This document shows positions 54,729 to 64,000 of a stretch of 64,000 bases of DNA, piece after piece. A program made the translations under genes and the position numbers. The DNA comes from Cyrtodaria siliqua (lineage: Eukaryota; Mollusca; Bivalvia; Adapedonta; Hiatellidae), in the NCBI GenBank assembly GCA_037043455.1, contig JAWPHD010004372.1, forward strand, positions 62,001 to 126,000, read 5' to 3'. Below the pieces are notes generated by a model that was not told the DNA's origin, did not search any database, and saw only the letters and a program-made list of their open reading frames with translations. How positions within the stretch are numbered: the first letter of the stretch is position 1; the number at the start of each line of letters is the position of its first letter.

Positions 54729-56635
54729 TAGCTCGACTGTGGTGCGGTGTCCGTCGTCTGCCTGTCCGTCCGTAATTTTTTTTTGTAGCGACTACTTCTC
54801 TGAAACTAGGTAATGGATTTTCATGAAACTTTACAGAAATGTTGCCCATGATGTCTAGTTGATCCTGTCAAAAATTCGTGTTGATATGAAATCCAATATA
54901 TGCCGCCAAAGCTAAAAATATATTTAAAAAAAAAGTTTGTAGCTTCTACTTCTTCAAAACTATAAGTGATATTGATATGGGAGTTTTTATAAAATGACCG
55001 GCATGACATGATGTTGGTCCTTGTCGAAAATCGTTTTGATTTGACGTTAAACATGGCTGCCATCGGCCATCTTTGTTTACATAAAGTTATATAGTAAAAA
55101 TGTGTAGCGACTTCTCCTCTGAAACTACTCATGAAAATTCATAGGAATGTTGCTCTTGATGTCTTATTGATCCTAGCAAAATTTCAGGTCGGCCGGAAAT
55201 TCAACATGGCCACCATGGCTAAAAATAGATTTTTTAAAAAACTAGTTTGTAGCGACTACTTCTTGAAAACTATAAATGATATTGATATGGGACTGTTTCG
55301 AAAATGATCATTATGACACAATGTTGATCCTTGTCGAAAATTATTTTGATTCGACATTAAACGTGACCGTCAGTGGCCATCTTTGTTTATAGAGTTATAA
55401 AATAAAAACTTGTAGCGACTACTTCTCTGGAACTACTTGACGGATTTTCATGAAACTTCACAAGAATGTTGCTCTTGATGTCTAGTTGATCCTAGCAAAA
55501 ATACAGGTTTGCCAGGAATTCAAGATGGCCACCACAGCTAAAAATAGATTTAAAAAAACAAATTTGTAGCGACTACTTCTGAAAAATATAAGTGATATTG
55601 ATATGGGACTTTTTCTAAAATGATCGGCATGACATGATGTTGATCCTTGTTGAAAACTATTTTGATTCGATATTAAACATGGCCACCAGCGGCCATTTTT
55701 GTTTACATATAATTAAATAATAAAAACTTGTAGCGACTACTTCTCTGAAACTACTTGACGGATTTTCATGAAACTTCACAGGAATGTTGCTCTTGATGTC
55801 TAGTTGATTCTAGCAAAATTTCAGCCTGGCCTGTAATTCAACTTGGCCGCCATGGCTAAAAATAGATTTAAAATAGAAATTTGTAGCGACTACTTCCTGA
55901 AAACTATATGTGATATTGATTTGGGACTTTTTCTAAAATGAACAGGATGACATGTTGACTTGTTGGTCCTCGTCGAAAATAGCTTTGATTCGACGTTAAA
56001 CATTGCTGCCAGTGGCCATCTTTGTTTACATAGAGTTATATAGTAAAAACTTGTAGCGACTACTCCTCTGAAACTACTTGACGGATTTTCATGAAACTTC
56101 ACAGGAATGTTGCTCTTGATGTCTAATTGATTCTTGCAAAATTTGAGGTGGGCTGAAAATTCAAGATGGCCGCCACAGCTCAAAATAGATTTTTAAAAAC
56201 AAGTTTGTAGCGACTGCTTTTTGAAAGCTATAAGTTATACAATGTATTGATATGGGACTTTTTCTAAAATGATCATCATGACATGAGGTTGGTCATTGTC
56301 AAAAATCATTTTGATTCAATGTTTAAACATGGCTGCCAGTGCCGTGGCCATCTTTGTTTACATAGAGCTATATACTAAAAGCGCGTAGCGACTACTCTGA
56401 AACTACTTTACAGATTTTCATGAAACTTCACAGGAATGTTGGTCCTTGTTGAAAATTATTTTGATTCGACATTAAACATGGCTGGGCCATCTATGTTTAC
56501 ATAGAGTTATATATAAAAAATTGTAGCACTACTCCTCTGAAACTACATGACAGATTTTCGTGAAACTTCACAGGAATGCTGACCTAGCTATCAAAAACCT
56601 ATCAGTAGAGCTTCAAGGTCATTGACCTTTTGTTT
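54729..56635 (+). mobile_element. Non-autonomous element containing a dimeric ~320-bp tandem array, copy 1
   Basis: Starts TTTAGCTCGACTGTGGTGCG with GTCCGTCCGTAA, and ends near AGTAGAGCTTCAAGGTCATT. Inside are about six units of ~320 bp. TGTAGCGACTACTTC occurs twice per unit, at steps of about 155 and 163 bp (55248, 55411, 55566, 55729), so each unit is a dimer of diverged ~160-bp monomers (types GGATTTTCATGAAACTTCAC and GATATTGATATGGGACTTTT). The architecture of defined ends around ~160-bp core repeats recalls bivalve pearl-like elements. Confidence 0.8.
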
Positions 56636-57988
56636 CATTTTAATTTAAAATTTCTTAAATTTCGTGCAGAAGATGCATATTTGTCTGTACTAACCTCATG
56701 TCTAACCATGCAAAAGCTTGTTTCAAACTTCCAAGACTGGATAGTCTTGTCGGTTACCTTGATGCCATCGTGGAGCTTATTTACAGGCTGCTTTTTTATT
56801 GAACCTTCAGAACTGCTTTAGACGCTATGTACTCGACTATCATCTTAACAAACTTTGCCTTGAAATTTTTTTTTCCTTCCAGGCAATGACATTTTAACCG
56901 GTGATTTATCCCGTAAAAGCCGGTTGATGATGCGTGATCTGCCGGGACTTTAGGACGGTTGTATCAAGTCATATATTTAGCGTTCTAAAGGAATTGAAAT
57001 TGTCATACCTTTTATTATATATGATTCCCAAATATCCCAACTATCATACGATAACAAAAACAGTTTGAATATATTAAAAACAGTTCGAATAAAATGAAAA
57101 ATAGCCAAATTTTTATGATGAAAACTGCGGGATTTAATTTATAAATGCCGAATCGTCTCGGATATTGGTTGTGTTTAATCTAAGCGGTCTAAGTGAATAA
57201 GAAATTAGAATAAAATCTTTTCGGAAAAATATATCCTCTCATAGCACAATCTCGGCATATGAAAATCGTCCAGATTTTACCACTAACCCGGTGAACTGGG
57301 AAAGCCCCCAGACAACTCAGACTACGCAAATAATAGACTGTATAGTGACAATAGCTTGCGGTATATCCAGTACGCATGTCCAGAAAAATAATTGCTTATT
57401 TGGCTGTTTTATTTGCGTAAAGTAAGCAGATACGCTGCTTATCTGGGGCACTGGATTTGGTGCATTTTTCCATGCAAAATGTTTCACTGGGTGCAACACC
57501 CCTCAGAAAAAAAAAAGATTCTTTACTCCCACAATGAAGTATGTTTCTGAAACGAAAAATTCATACTGTCACAATAAATTGAGATATAAAAATAAATATG
57601 CTGTTATAATATATAGTAGGGAAGAAAGGCAAAATGTAATCATCAGATAAGTTCACTTGTTAAAGCAATTATGCCCTAAAATATACATATGTAAATTGAT
57701 TACAGTGGGTAGCTCACATATTCAAAAGTCGGCACCTGTTCAGCTGGAGGTTTTCCATTGGTGTAGGTAAAGACATCTGCTCTGTGTAAGTTCTGGATTC
57801 GTAATGGCTAGTCCAGGTACAGATACGTCAGCATGGGCTGGTCTTAGCACATTGTTAAAGTTTTGCACTTCTAGGGATACAATGAAATCATGTTAATACT
57901 GGTGCAAAAACTCTATTACAAAAATCACAGTTACAGGGCAATAATTTCAGAAATTCTAAATCTAAATCCGAAACTAAATAGACATTTT
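56636..57988. other. Intronic, no recognised gene
   Basis: AT-rich. GCAGATACGCTGCTTATCTGG at 57426-57446 is the inverse of a sequence at 63948-63968. The short open frames show no domain. Confidence 0.45.
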
Positions 57989-59237
57989 TAGCTCTACTGA
58001 TCAGAGATCAGCAGAGCTTATGCCGTGGTGCGGCGTCCGTCTGTCCGTAAACTTTTATTTGTAGCGACAACTCCTCTGAAACTACTGGATGGATATTCAT
58101 GAAACTTTACAGAAATGTTGCCCATAAAGTCTAGTTGATCCTAGCAAAAATTCATGTTGATGTGAAATCCAAGATGGCCGCCAAAGCTAAAAATAGAGTT
58201 TTAAAATACAAGTTTGTAGCGACTACTTCTTGAAAACTATAAGTGATATTGATATGGGACTTTTTCTAAAATGATCAGCATGACATGATGTTGATCCTTG
58301 TCAAAAATCGTTTTGATTCAACATTAAACATGGCTGCCAGCGGCCATCTTTGTTTACATAGAGTTATATAGTAAAAACTTGTAGCGACTACTCCTCTGAA
58401 ACTACTTGACGGATTGTCATGAAACTTTACAGGAATGTTGCTCTTGATGTCTAATTGATCCTAGCAAAATTTCAGAAGTGCCAGAAATTCAAGATTGCCG
58501 TCGGAGCTTAAAATAGATTTTTGAAAAATAAGTTTGTAGCGACTACTTATTGAAAACTATAAGTGATATTGATATGGGACTTTTTCTAAAATGATCAGCA
58601 TGACATGATGTTGATCCTTGTGGAAAATTATTTTGATTCGACGTTAAACATGGCTGCCAGTGGCCATCTTTGGTTACATAGAGTTATATAGTAAAAACTT
58701 GTAGCAACTACTCCTCTGAAACTACTCGACGGATGTTCATGAAACTTCACAGGAATGTTGCTCTTGATGTCTAGTTGATCCTAGAAAAATTTCAGGTCGG
58801 CCGGAAATTCAAGATGGCCGCCACAGCTAAAAATAGATTTAAAATAAATAAGTTTGTAGCGACTACTTCTTCAAAACTATAAGAGATATTGATATGGGAC
58901 TTTTTCTAAAATGATCAGTATGACATGATGTTGGTCCTTGTCGAAAATCGTTTTGATTTGACGTTAAACATGGCTACCAGCGGCCATCTTTGTTTACATT
59001 GAGTTATATAATGAAAACTTTTAGCGACTACTCCTCTGAAACTACTTGACGGATTTTCATGAAACTTCACAGGAATGTTGCTCTTAATGTCTAATTGATC
59101 CTAGCAAAATTTCAGGTCGGCCGGAAATTCAAGATGGCCGCCAGGGTTAAAAATAGATTTTCAAAAAACAAGTCTGTAGCGACTACTTCCTGAAATCAAA
59201 ATCAATCAGTAGAGCTTCAAGGTCATTGACCTCTTGT
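57989..59237 (+). mobile_element. Non-autonomous element with the dimeric ~320-bp array, copy 2
   Basis: Starts TTTTAGCTCTACTGATCAGA, continues GATCAGCAGAGCTTATGCCG and GTCCGTCTGTCCG, and ends AATCAGTAGAGCTTCAAGGT. The first (CTCTACTGATC) and last (AATCAGTAGAG) bases are inverse. About four dimer units like those at 54729-56635, generally closer to one another than that copy's units. Confidence 0.8.
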
Positions 59238-59603
59238 TATTATATACTTCCCAGTGAAATAATGGATTGTATGGTTAGAATAAACCTTATATTCTCATTG
59301 TTTATATTTTCACAGTTTATATTTTCACAGTGAAAATATAAGAACTTATATTCTCACTGCCAGAAAAAATGGAACTTCTTTTTTCTACATTTGCTTATAA
59401 CAGTCATAATTCATGTCGAAGTTTAGAACTATATTCTATGCGCACTAAATATATGTAAATCGCCTCGCGCTGGCATTACTATATTTATCCGCGAATACGT
59501 TAAAGGGGAACTGTCGAAACTAAACATGTTTTCTGTTTGAAACAGTTTGGTAGTGTTGCATGATAAAAAGTATATAATAAATAGAATACTTGTTAGTTTG
59601 TCG

Positions 59604-59712
59604 TGAATATAGGATTTATTTTCATCGAGAAGTGAGAAAACTTATATTTAGCACGAGTGAAAATATAAGTTTTCTCACTTTTCGATGAAAATAAATCCTA
59701 TATTACACTCCA
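59604..59712. repeat. Near-perfect 47-bp-arm hairpin
   Basis: AATATAGGATTTATTTTCAT, then CGAGAAGTGAGAAAACTTAT, pairs with ATAAGTTTTCTCACTTTTCG and ATGAAAATAAATCCTATATT across a ~10-base loop (AGCACGAGTG). An extra half-match (GTGAAAATATAAG) lies at 59330-59342. It may be a foldback MITE. Confidence 0.8.
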
Positions 59713-60289
59713 AACCAACAAATATCCTCTATACACCACAACCCACTGTATTGAGAAAAAAAATCTTCAGTGAAATGTATAAATGGAAACATGAGCATAG
59801 ACCCAAATAAGAAGTATGTAGTATGTAAGTAGTAATAAATTCGTTAATTTGAAGAACATTTTTATTGTATTTGTTGTTTGTAAACATTGCTGAGACTGTA
59901 CTATTTACATTTCTGTTGCTGATGTGATATCTATGAGCGCGTAAGGTTTTGACAGCAGTATGTCTTGTTTCCCATAACTGTCCCATATAGCTCATCCGGG
60001 AGCACACCCATCTTACCCTTAAGTATAATTTTAGTGTGGGCTTGGTGTTCAATCCCACAAAGTGGTACTTCTTTTTTTTTATTGAATTCCGTCAAAACAT
60101 TTTGTTTCTATTTAGTAAATAGTCAGTAATTGTAGTTGTGTAATGTTTGTCAATGTAATTATTTTGTCTTTTATAAGCTAATGCAGCTTTAAAGGTAGTA
60201 ACTTTTTTACTTAAGGATGAAATTCAAAATGTATTTCGATTCTGATATAATGTATTTTTTATCCATCCTTGATTTTTTTTTAATTAACC

Positions 60290-60487
60290 CTTAACCCGCT
60301 AAACTCACTATAGCGTTTGCGTCCATTGTAAACCCAGATCAGCCAGCGAGTAACTCATAGGCTGATCAAGGTTTACAATGTATGGCTGCTGATCAGTCAT
60401 TTTCCCCAAAAAAACCCTTTGTCACATAAATGGAATGGTCTTAATTCAAATAAAGAACTGTCCATTATATATATGTAGCGGGTTAAG
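60290..60487. mobile_element. 198-bp MITE, same family as 42224-42436
   Basis: The ends CTTAACCCGCTA and TAGCGGGTTAAG are exact inverses. Inside, ATTGTAAACCCAGATCAGCC pairs with GGCTGATCAAGGTTTACAAT. Non-coding. Confidence 0.85.
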
Positions 60488-61049
60488 AAGATTTGTAAAA
60501 TGTCCGTCTACCCTACTGGAGGTACTGAAGCAGATTTAATACTCATGTACATTGTATACTTCATCAGAGCAGGAAAATTTGTTTCTGAGTTACTGATCCT
60601 ATGTAAAATTTGATTGGTCAAATTCTTAAAGAATTAATCTAATTTCTGCTTGTCCTGCATAAATGACCACTCGTCATGGAAACCGGAGTGGACTGTTTAT
60701 GTCCCGTTTATAATTTAGCTGACTCAGTGGAAGTTGGCTCTCAATTTCCTTTTAAAGGACGCAATACCTGGTGCCGTAACCAGATCTTCAGTCAGTTCAT
60801 TCCATTCATGATGGTATGAACAGATTGCTTAAGACATTTTTCCTGATGATTGATGTTGTCTACTTAGCATAAGAGTGTGTCCTCTTAAAATAAAATCAGA
60901 AAAAGTGAAAACAATTGTCTGGTGCAGTTTTATAATGTCCATGAAGTAACTTGTATATACATGTATATGTCAATTAGATCCGCTTTAGTTCGCCTAGACT
61001 CAAGTAACTCAAATTTATTTTTTTAAAATCTATCTGAATTATTTTTCAG
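60488..61049. other. 3' end of RRP12 intron 1, no feature besides the acceptor
   Basis: AT-rich, with no repeat recognised. A pyrimidine-rich TTATTTTTCAG acceptor ends at 61049. Confidence 0.5.
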
Positions 61050-61261
61050 GTCTCAGTTCGCTAACAATTGATGCCTTAGCAAAACACGATAAATCACAGG
61101 ATCTACATGATGGGGCATCCATGGTCACCGAGTCCGACAGACAGACGATGGGCACGATGGGGACATTTAAGACATGGGCCACAAACTGGACAGAGTGTAC
61201 AAATACAACATTCAGTAAGGTGCACAGATTCTGGTCTTCAAATTCAGCCCTACATAAAGAG
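61050..61261 (+). CDS. RRP12: RRP12 homologue, exon 2
   Basis: Acceptor TTTTTCAG, then two bases that complete the phase-1 codon of exon 1 (Gly), then 70 codons. The start SSLTIDALAKHDKSQDLHDG matches the RRP12 segment S/G-x-L-T-V-D-A. The C-terminal part, CTNTTFSKVHRFWSSNSALH then KE, matches the conserved C-T-N-x-T-F-S-K-V-x-R-F-W block. The middle (ESDRQTMGTMGTFKTW) is less conserved. Donor GTAGGG at 61262, phase 0. No stop or frameshift. Confidence 0.92.
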
Positions 61262-62066
61262 GTAGGGTATGATCATGATGATTGACCTTGTAAATTGTTG
61301 AGTTATCCTTCACAATATAAAAAAGTAAATTTGTTTCATCTTTGACTAGAGGATAGTATGATCAGGACTATAAGAAATGATTTGATGATGTGCATTACGT
61401 GGTCCGAGTATTAACTTTCATACCCCATCCAACCCCTTCTCCAAGAAGAGAAAACGGTGTTGGCTGGGGTATGAATTAAAGACCGTCTTAAAAAGTTTGC
61501 ATATTGTAAAATTAAAAGATTTAATAGGTAACTTTAAACAGGTTATCACATTTTTTCAGTATTTTTTTTTTTATACATGGTTTGTTGTCGAAATATCCGT
61601 TATAAAATCCTTTTATATAAGCTTTCCCATCGAATATAAGCTTTCCCATAGCTTAATGGAATTAAGGCGGGACCACGTAATGTTTTTTGGCATCATATCC
61701 TGTGATATATTTACCTCTGATTTTGGATAAAAATACTTACCGGTACACTTTTTTCTGAAAATGGTTTATTAAAATCCCAAAATCTTTTGATAATTTCCAT
61801 TAACTGACATTGATTTTGTCATTTTGATGGAGATCTACTCACTGGAACAAATGTGTAGATAAAACACAGCTTATGCTAATATTTATAACAAAATCGTGAA
61901 GCTTTAATAATTGAAAATTGTTAGTAATGTCCTTATGCGTAACCTATCAATTTACATGTTCATCTTGCTTATGTTTTAAATATCAGAAATTATGATTTAG
62001 AAACTGACTTGATAAAATAAAGTTGAATAAATGGTATAACCAGAGGCCCCCTTAATAATGTTTCAG
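61262..62066. other. RRP12 intron 2 (805 bp)
   Basis: Donor GTAGGG, acceptor AATGTTTCAG ending at 62066. A CTTTCCCATCGAATATAAG direct duplication lies at about 61621-61650, and an inverted pair ACCCCATCCAAC / GTTGGCTGGGGT at about 61421-61471. No gene. Confidence 0.75.
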
Positions 62067-62150
62067 ATATTGGCCGTATTAGCTGCTGTCACAGAAGTCA
62101 TCAAAATGGAGGGAGGAAAGGAGACTGAGACGGAGTACTTTGCTGCCCTG
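62067..62150 (+). CDS. RRP12: RRP12 homologue, exon 3
   Basis: 28 codons in phase 0: [20 protein letters not shown] then ETEYFAAL, which corresponds to the strongly conserved [10 protein letters not shown] ... [13 protein letters not shown] segment at the start of the RRP12 helical repeats. Donor GTAAGT at 62151. With exons 1 and 2 this gives about the first 149 residues of a protein that is about 1,300 residues in vertebrates, so most of the gene lies beyond the window. Confidence 0.93.
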
Positions 62151-62276
62151 GTAAGTACATTGGATGTCATAGTGATGACTAGATATGTATGGAAAATGGA
62201 TGTTCCGATATCATTGACATTTTGTGTATTGACGTTTGCCAACATTGTTACAATCAACGTTTTGTATGTTTATTAT

Positions 62277-63602
62277 ACCCCCGCTTTCACAAAGTGAAAT
62301 GGGGGCTATATAGTAATCACGTTCGTAACCTCCCATCGCATCCTGTCCCATCCCCTAAGATTTATTTTCAACTTTGTATGGTTCCCGTGTTTGTAATACA
62401 ATCGTAAATACACATATTGGGAAGTGGGTACCATCATAGTTAAAAATAGACGCAATTCCAATAATATCTGGTGTTCAATTATCGTAATGTGGGCATATGT
62501 AGTGCTGGGTACCATGCACTCAGACGAGCCAGGCCGACTCAAGGGATTGAGAAATGTTAAAAACACACGAGGACTGAAAAAAAGAAAGGAGCAAATTGTA
62601 TAAGTACAACAGAAAACATGAATAAAGAACTACAACAAGAAAAAAAAAAAAAAAAAAAAAGGCGAGGAAAATTATGTGTTTGGGATCACTTTGGGCTTAA
62701 AAAGTTTAAAATGGGTGCTACAATAGTAGTCTAGTCTAGATCTAGGCAATGTTGCATTTTGTAAAATGTGCAAGGTTATGGTAAAGTGCTCCGGCAGCAC
62801 TACACATTTGGTAACTCATTTGCAAAGACATTACTTGACGTTGAATACAGAACAGAAAGTAGACATTGTCAACCTCAGAACTGCCATGCGCAATGTTTCT
62901 CATTCACATGCACAACCAACATTCATCACGTTATGTCATCTGCATCAAAGTACACCAGGAAATCGGCAAAGTCTATTAAAATTATCAACTCATTTGTACA
63001 AGAAAATATATTATGATACGTATTGCGATACAGTCTCTTGTATCGCAGTATATCGCAATATGTTTTTTGGATGCGATACCCAGCACTACTCTTAACAACT
63101 GATGACCTTATGCCCCTCCCACTTTTAAAAAACGGGGGTATTCATAACCTTCAGGGGTAGTTCTAGTTTACATAAGGACCTTATGCAATTGTTAATGTTA
63201 TCTACATCATTTGGACAGCATGTGCTTTTATCTACTCCTGATCTGTGAATAAGATAAGATTTACCAACACATCTGTAAAACCTTCATATCCTTTAATATC
63301 AGGTATTTGCAAAAAATCCTATGCTGAAATAATTTTATTAGCTGTGTGTCAGTTCATTTTAAGCTTGCCATTTCGCCCTGTTGGTTAAAATTTTACGGTA
63401 GGCTTATATTGCTGAAACCGTTTGAATGAATTCAATGAAATGTCATACGTGTATATTCACTGTCGTAAAAGGTACTCATAGAGACAAGTGCCATAACTCT
63501 GTTATGTATTTAAACATAGTCTTGCCCCTTTTTCAGCTTAGTTTTCCAATAGATTAGCGAGGCCTCGAAAGTCGTGCTCGCTGTCGTCTGACAGCTCTTG
63601 TT
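62277..63602 (+). mobile_element. Possible Helitron-like non-autonomous element carrying the nested copy-2 composite
   Basis: Starts TACCCCCGCTTTCACAAAGT then GAAATGGGGGCTATATAG, and ends near GAGGCCTCGAAAGTCGTGCT with a terminal hairpin GCTGTC-GTCT-GACAGC and CTCTTG. A 3' hairpin followed by a short tail, without inverted termini, fits Helitron-like elements. The 62365-63090 composite lies within. The boundaries are judged from end style only. Confidence 0.45.
62365..63090 (+). mobile_element. Composite repeat with a hAT remnant carrying a BED-finger segment, copy 2
   Basis: The hAT part runs 62501-63087. The left AGTGCTGGGTACCATGC and the reverse complement of the right end, AGTGCTGGGTATCGCATCC, are inverted termini. 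The interior resembles the first part of an hAT (ZBED) transposase: VWDHFGLKK-like residues near 62680, a BED finger CKMCKVMVKCSGSTTHLVTH then LQRHY at 62767-62845, and YTRKSAKSIKIINSFVQENI in another frame at 62950-63010. No catalytic DDE region, so it is non-autonomous. An extra ~90 bp with a 20-base A run (62573-62660) is absent from copy 1. Confidence 0.7.
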
Positions 63603-63638
63603 TTATATTACATCAGGGCTATTCAATAAAATATATCC

Positions 63639-63765
63639 GGGACCCCAGGAAGGCAATTTAATAAACATCTGTGGGTGAACCATATTTTCTGAAATTTGGT
63701 TCTTTAAATGCAGTTTTGTATCTATGGGTGGGAGTTCAATTTCAGAAGTGCCTTCCTGGAGTCCC
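63639..63765. repeat. Short inverted repeat, possible MITE
   Basis: GGGACCCCAGGAAGGCA (63639-63655) and TGCCTTCCTGGAGTCCC (63749-63765) are inverse with one mismatch and bracket about 93 bp. No target duplication is visible. Confidence 0.6.
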
Positions 63766-64000
63766 ATTTATGTTTTAAGTGCCTTTCCTCCTAAAAAAGG
63801 TTTGTGATTAATTTTAAAAAAGAATAATTGTAAGACATGTCATCATGTTAGGCCATTCTTAAAAAAATAATTGTTTGCTGTTCCTGACCCAGGATTACGT
63901 AAATGGGTAGGTGATATTTTTGGTGACAGTTAACCAGTGCGCCAGATAAGCAGCGTATCTGCGTATTTCACTCAATTGAAATTGCCAAATACCCAATTAA
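63766..64000. other. Window end within RRP12 intron 3
   Basis: AT-rich. GCCAGATAAGCAGCGTATCT at 63942-63961 is the inverse of 57431-57450, so both belong to a dispersed repeat. No further RRP12 exon was recognised before base 64,000. Confidence 0.5.

Larger units (their letters stand above)
53095..61049 (+). other. RRP12 intron 1, 7,955 bp
   Basis: Bounded by GTAGGG (53095) and TTATTTTTCAG (ending 61049), phase 1. It is filled largely by mobile elements annotated separately: a 338-bp MITE, a BED-finger hAT remnant, two arrays of a dimeric ~320-bp repeat, a hairpin and a MITE. Confidence 0.85.

Noticed and set aside
62768..63016. A host zinc-finger gene downstream of RRP12 exon 3
   Set aside because: The BED-finger segment lies between hAT-like termini and has a second degraded copy in intron 1, so it is a transposon remnant.
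1..64000. Bacterial or free viral origin of the window
   Set aside because: Spliced RRP12 exons, SINEs, LTR retrotransposon and satellites show a eukaryotic chromosome; the virus-like part is an integrated, decayed element.

Overview
The window is eukaryotic nuclear DNA: AT-rich, dominated by nested transposable elements, with one spliced host gene. The mix of repeats points to a mollusc, most likely a bivalve. These include tandem arrays of ~160-bp units inside mobile elements, tRNA-derived SINEs, Mag-like Ty3/Gypsy, and a Polinton with a mollusc-like DNA polymerase. The species call is inference.

Layout. (1) 1-11.6 kb is a decayed Polinton/Maverick (adintovirus-like) element. It carries a fibre-like coiled-coil protein and an FtsK/A32-type packaging ATPase on the minus strand, then several plus-strand proteins of unknown function. 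A possible VLTF3-like factor lies on the minus strand, followed by a protein-primed family B DNA polymerase. The polymerase is split by a 1.6-kb G-rich repeat insertion, and its 3' end plus a small downstream gene is tandemly duplicated (1.49-kb unit). No integrase, protease or capsid gene is visible; the left end lies outside the window. (2) 12.0-12.85 kb holds two MITEs. (3) 12.85-25.5 kb is a giant inverted repeat (arms 5.5 and 6.0 kb, spacer 1.16 kb). (4) 25.5-29.8 kb is a 5'-truncated Mag-like Gypsy pol region, interrupted by a 621-bp palindromic MITE with a 6-bp target duplication. (5) 30-35.6 kb has SINEs, inverted repeats and simple-repeat foldback DNA. (6) 35,887-40,986 is a full-length Pogo/Tigger-type transposon with TA duplications. 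Its broken transposase continues into an OTU cysteine-protease domain and a C-terminal zinc finger. The target repeat survives uninserted at 44.9-45.4 kb. (7) 41-49.6 kb is degenerate repeat DNA. (8) 49.7-50.3 kb encodes a two-B-box (TRIM-like, RING-less) protein, followed by a 2.4-kb 37-bp satellite. The satellite holds a ~250-bp miniature LTR-type element with a tRNA-like sequence in its LTR, and a small hAT-like MITE. (9) 52,944-62,150 holds the first three coding exons of the RRP12 ribosome-biogenesis gene. Its 8-kb first intron contains two long arrays of a dimeric ~320-bp repeat and a BED-finger-bearing hAT remnant, and a second copy of that remnant lies downstream of exon 3.

Only RRP12 and perhaps the B-box gene look like functional host genes. 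Almost everything else is mobile DNA in various states of decay, and the nested insertions allow a relative chronology to be read.
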